Shown here in pieces: positions 5,433 to 5,597 of a stretch of 5,597 nt of DNA (positions within the stretch are counted from its first letter, which is position 1; each line of letters opens with the position of its first letter). This stretch comes from an uncultured Oscillospiraceae bacterium (lineage in GTDB: Bacteria > Bacillota > Clostridia > Oscillospirales > Oscillospiraceae). A program made the position numbers and the translations under genes. The stretch is from assembly GCA_934655935.1 (NCBI GenBank), contig CAKUHJ010000119.1:1-5597 (forward strand). Reading direction: 5' to 3'. Below the pieces are notes generated by a model, which did no database searches, was not told the DNA's origin, and saw only the letters and a program-made list of their open reading frames with translations.

Positions 5433-5597
5433 CTAATCCACCCAGTGTCCGGCCTTGGGCGCGGACTGGATGTGGATGGTTTTCGCTTCGAGGAATTCTG
5501 CAAGGCCGAGCAGACCCTTTTCCCGGCCGAGGCCGCTCTGCTTCACGCCGCCGAAGGGCAGCTGCACCGAGCCCATGCCGAAATCGTTGACATAGAC
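5433..5597 (-). CDS. Aldehyde dehydrogenase, C-terminal 54 residues (cut by window edge)
   Basis: Reading leftward from the right edge, an open frame without a start inside the window ends at TAG (5435-5433). Its product runs VYVNDFGMGS, then LPFGGVKQSGLGREKG (13-28), then LAEFLEAKTIHI (32-43), ending in HWVD. This is the C-terminal signature of the NAD(P)+-dependent aldehyde dehydrogenase superfamily: the PFGG-K-SG-GRE-G motif followed by the closing E-x-K-T strand used in oligomer contact. The catalytic Cys and Glu and the cofactor-binding residues lie outside the window, so the substrate cannot be named. It precedes the cysteine desulfidase gene by 16 bases on the same strand, consistent with an operon. 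Confidence 0.9.
   Translation of the reverse strand, partial: VYVNDFGMGSVQLPFGGVKQSGLGREKGLLGLAEFLEAKTIHIQSAPKAGHWVD

Noticed and set aside
5417..5503. 29-codon N-terminal extension of the cysteine desulfidase
   Set aside because: It overlaps the aldehyde dehydrogenase 3' end, has no family similarity, and a strong AGGAGG directs initiation at 5416.

Overview
The window looks like ordinary chromosomal DNA from a GC-rich member of the Clostridia, most likely an Oscillospiraceae/Ruminococcaceae-type gut Firmicute. This is inferred from strong AGGAGG-type ribosome binding sites, textbook sigma-A promoters in AT-rich gaps between GC-rich genes, a LytR-CpsA-Psr (LCP) wall-assembly protein, and U-tailed hairpin terminators. 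No mobile element, CRISPR array, phage gene or defence system was seen.

Layout from left to right. Positions 1-28 hold the 5' part of a tRNA-Leu gene on the minus strand, read out of the window from a strong promoter at 44-71. Divergent from it, a second strong promoter (116-144) drives rsmE (188-922, a 16S rRNA U1498 methyltransferase) and a gene for an unrecognised membrane protein with about eight helices (941-1711). That unit ends in a perfect 16-bp-stem terminator (1716-1754). A gap of about 270 bases follows, holding a consensus promoter (1931-1959) that drives an LCP-family gene (2025-3446) and, 5 bases after it, a proX-type prolyl-tRNA editing gene (3452-4009). That unit ends in a GC-rich terminator (4016-4043). 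Convergent to it, on the minus strand, lie the last 54 codons of an aldehyde dehydrogenase (5433-5597, entering from the right edge) and a CyuA/YhaM-type L-cysteine desulfidase (4115-5416), apparently co-transcribed.

Functionally the window mixes translation quality genes (tRNA-Leu, RsmE, ProX), envelope genes (the membrane protein and the LCP enzyme) and a small catabolic operon (aldehyde dehydrogenase plus cysteine desulfidase). The least understood items are the eight-helix membrane protein and the long charged, coiled-coil cytoplasmic extension of the LCP protein. I found no convincing evidence of a wholly new system.
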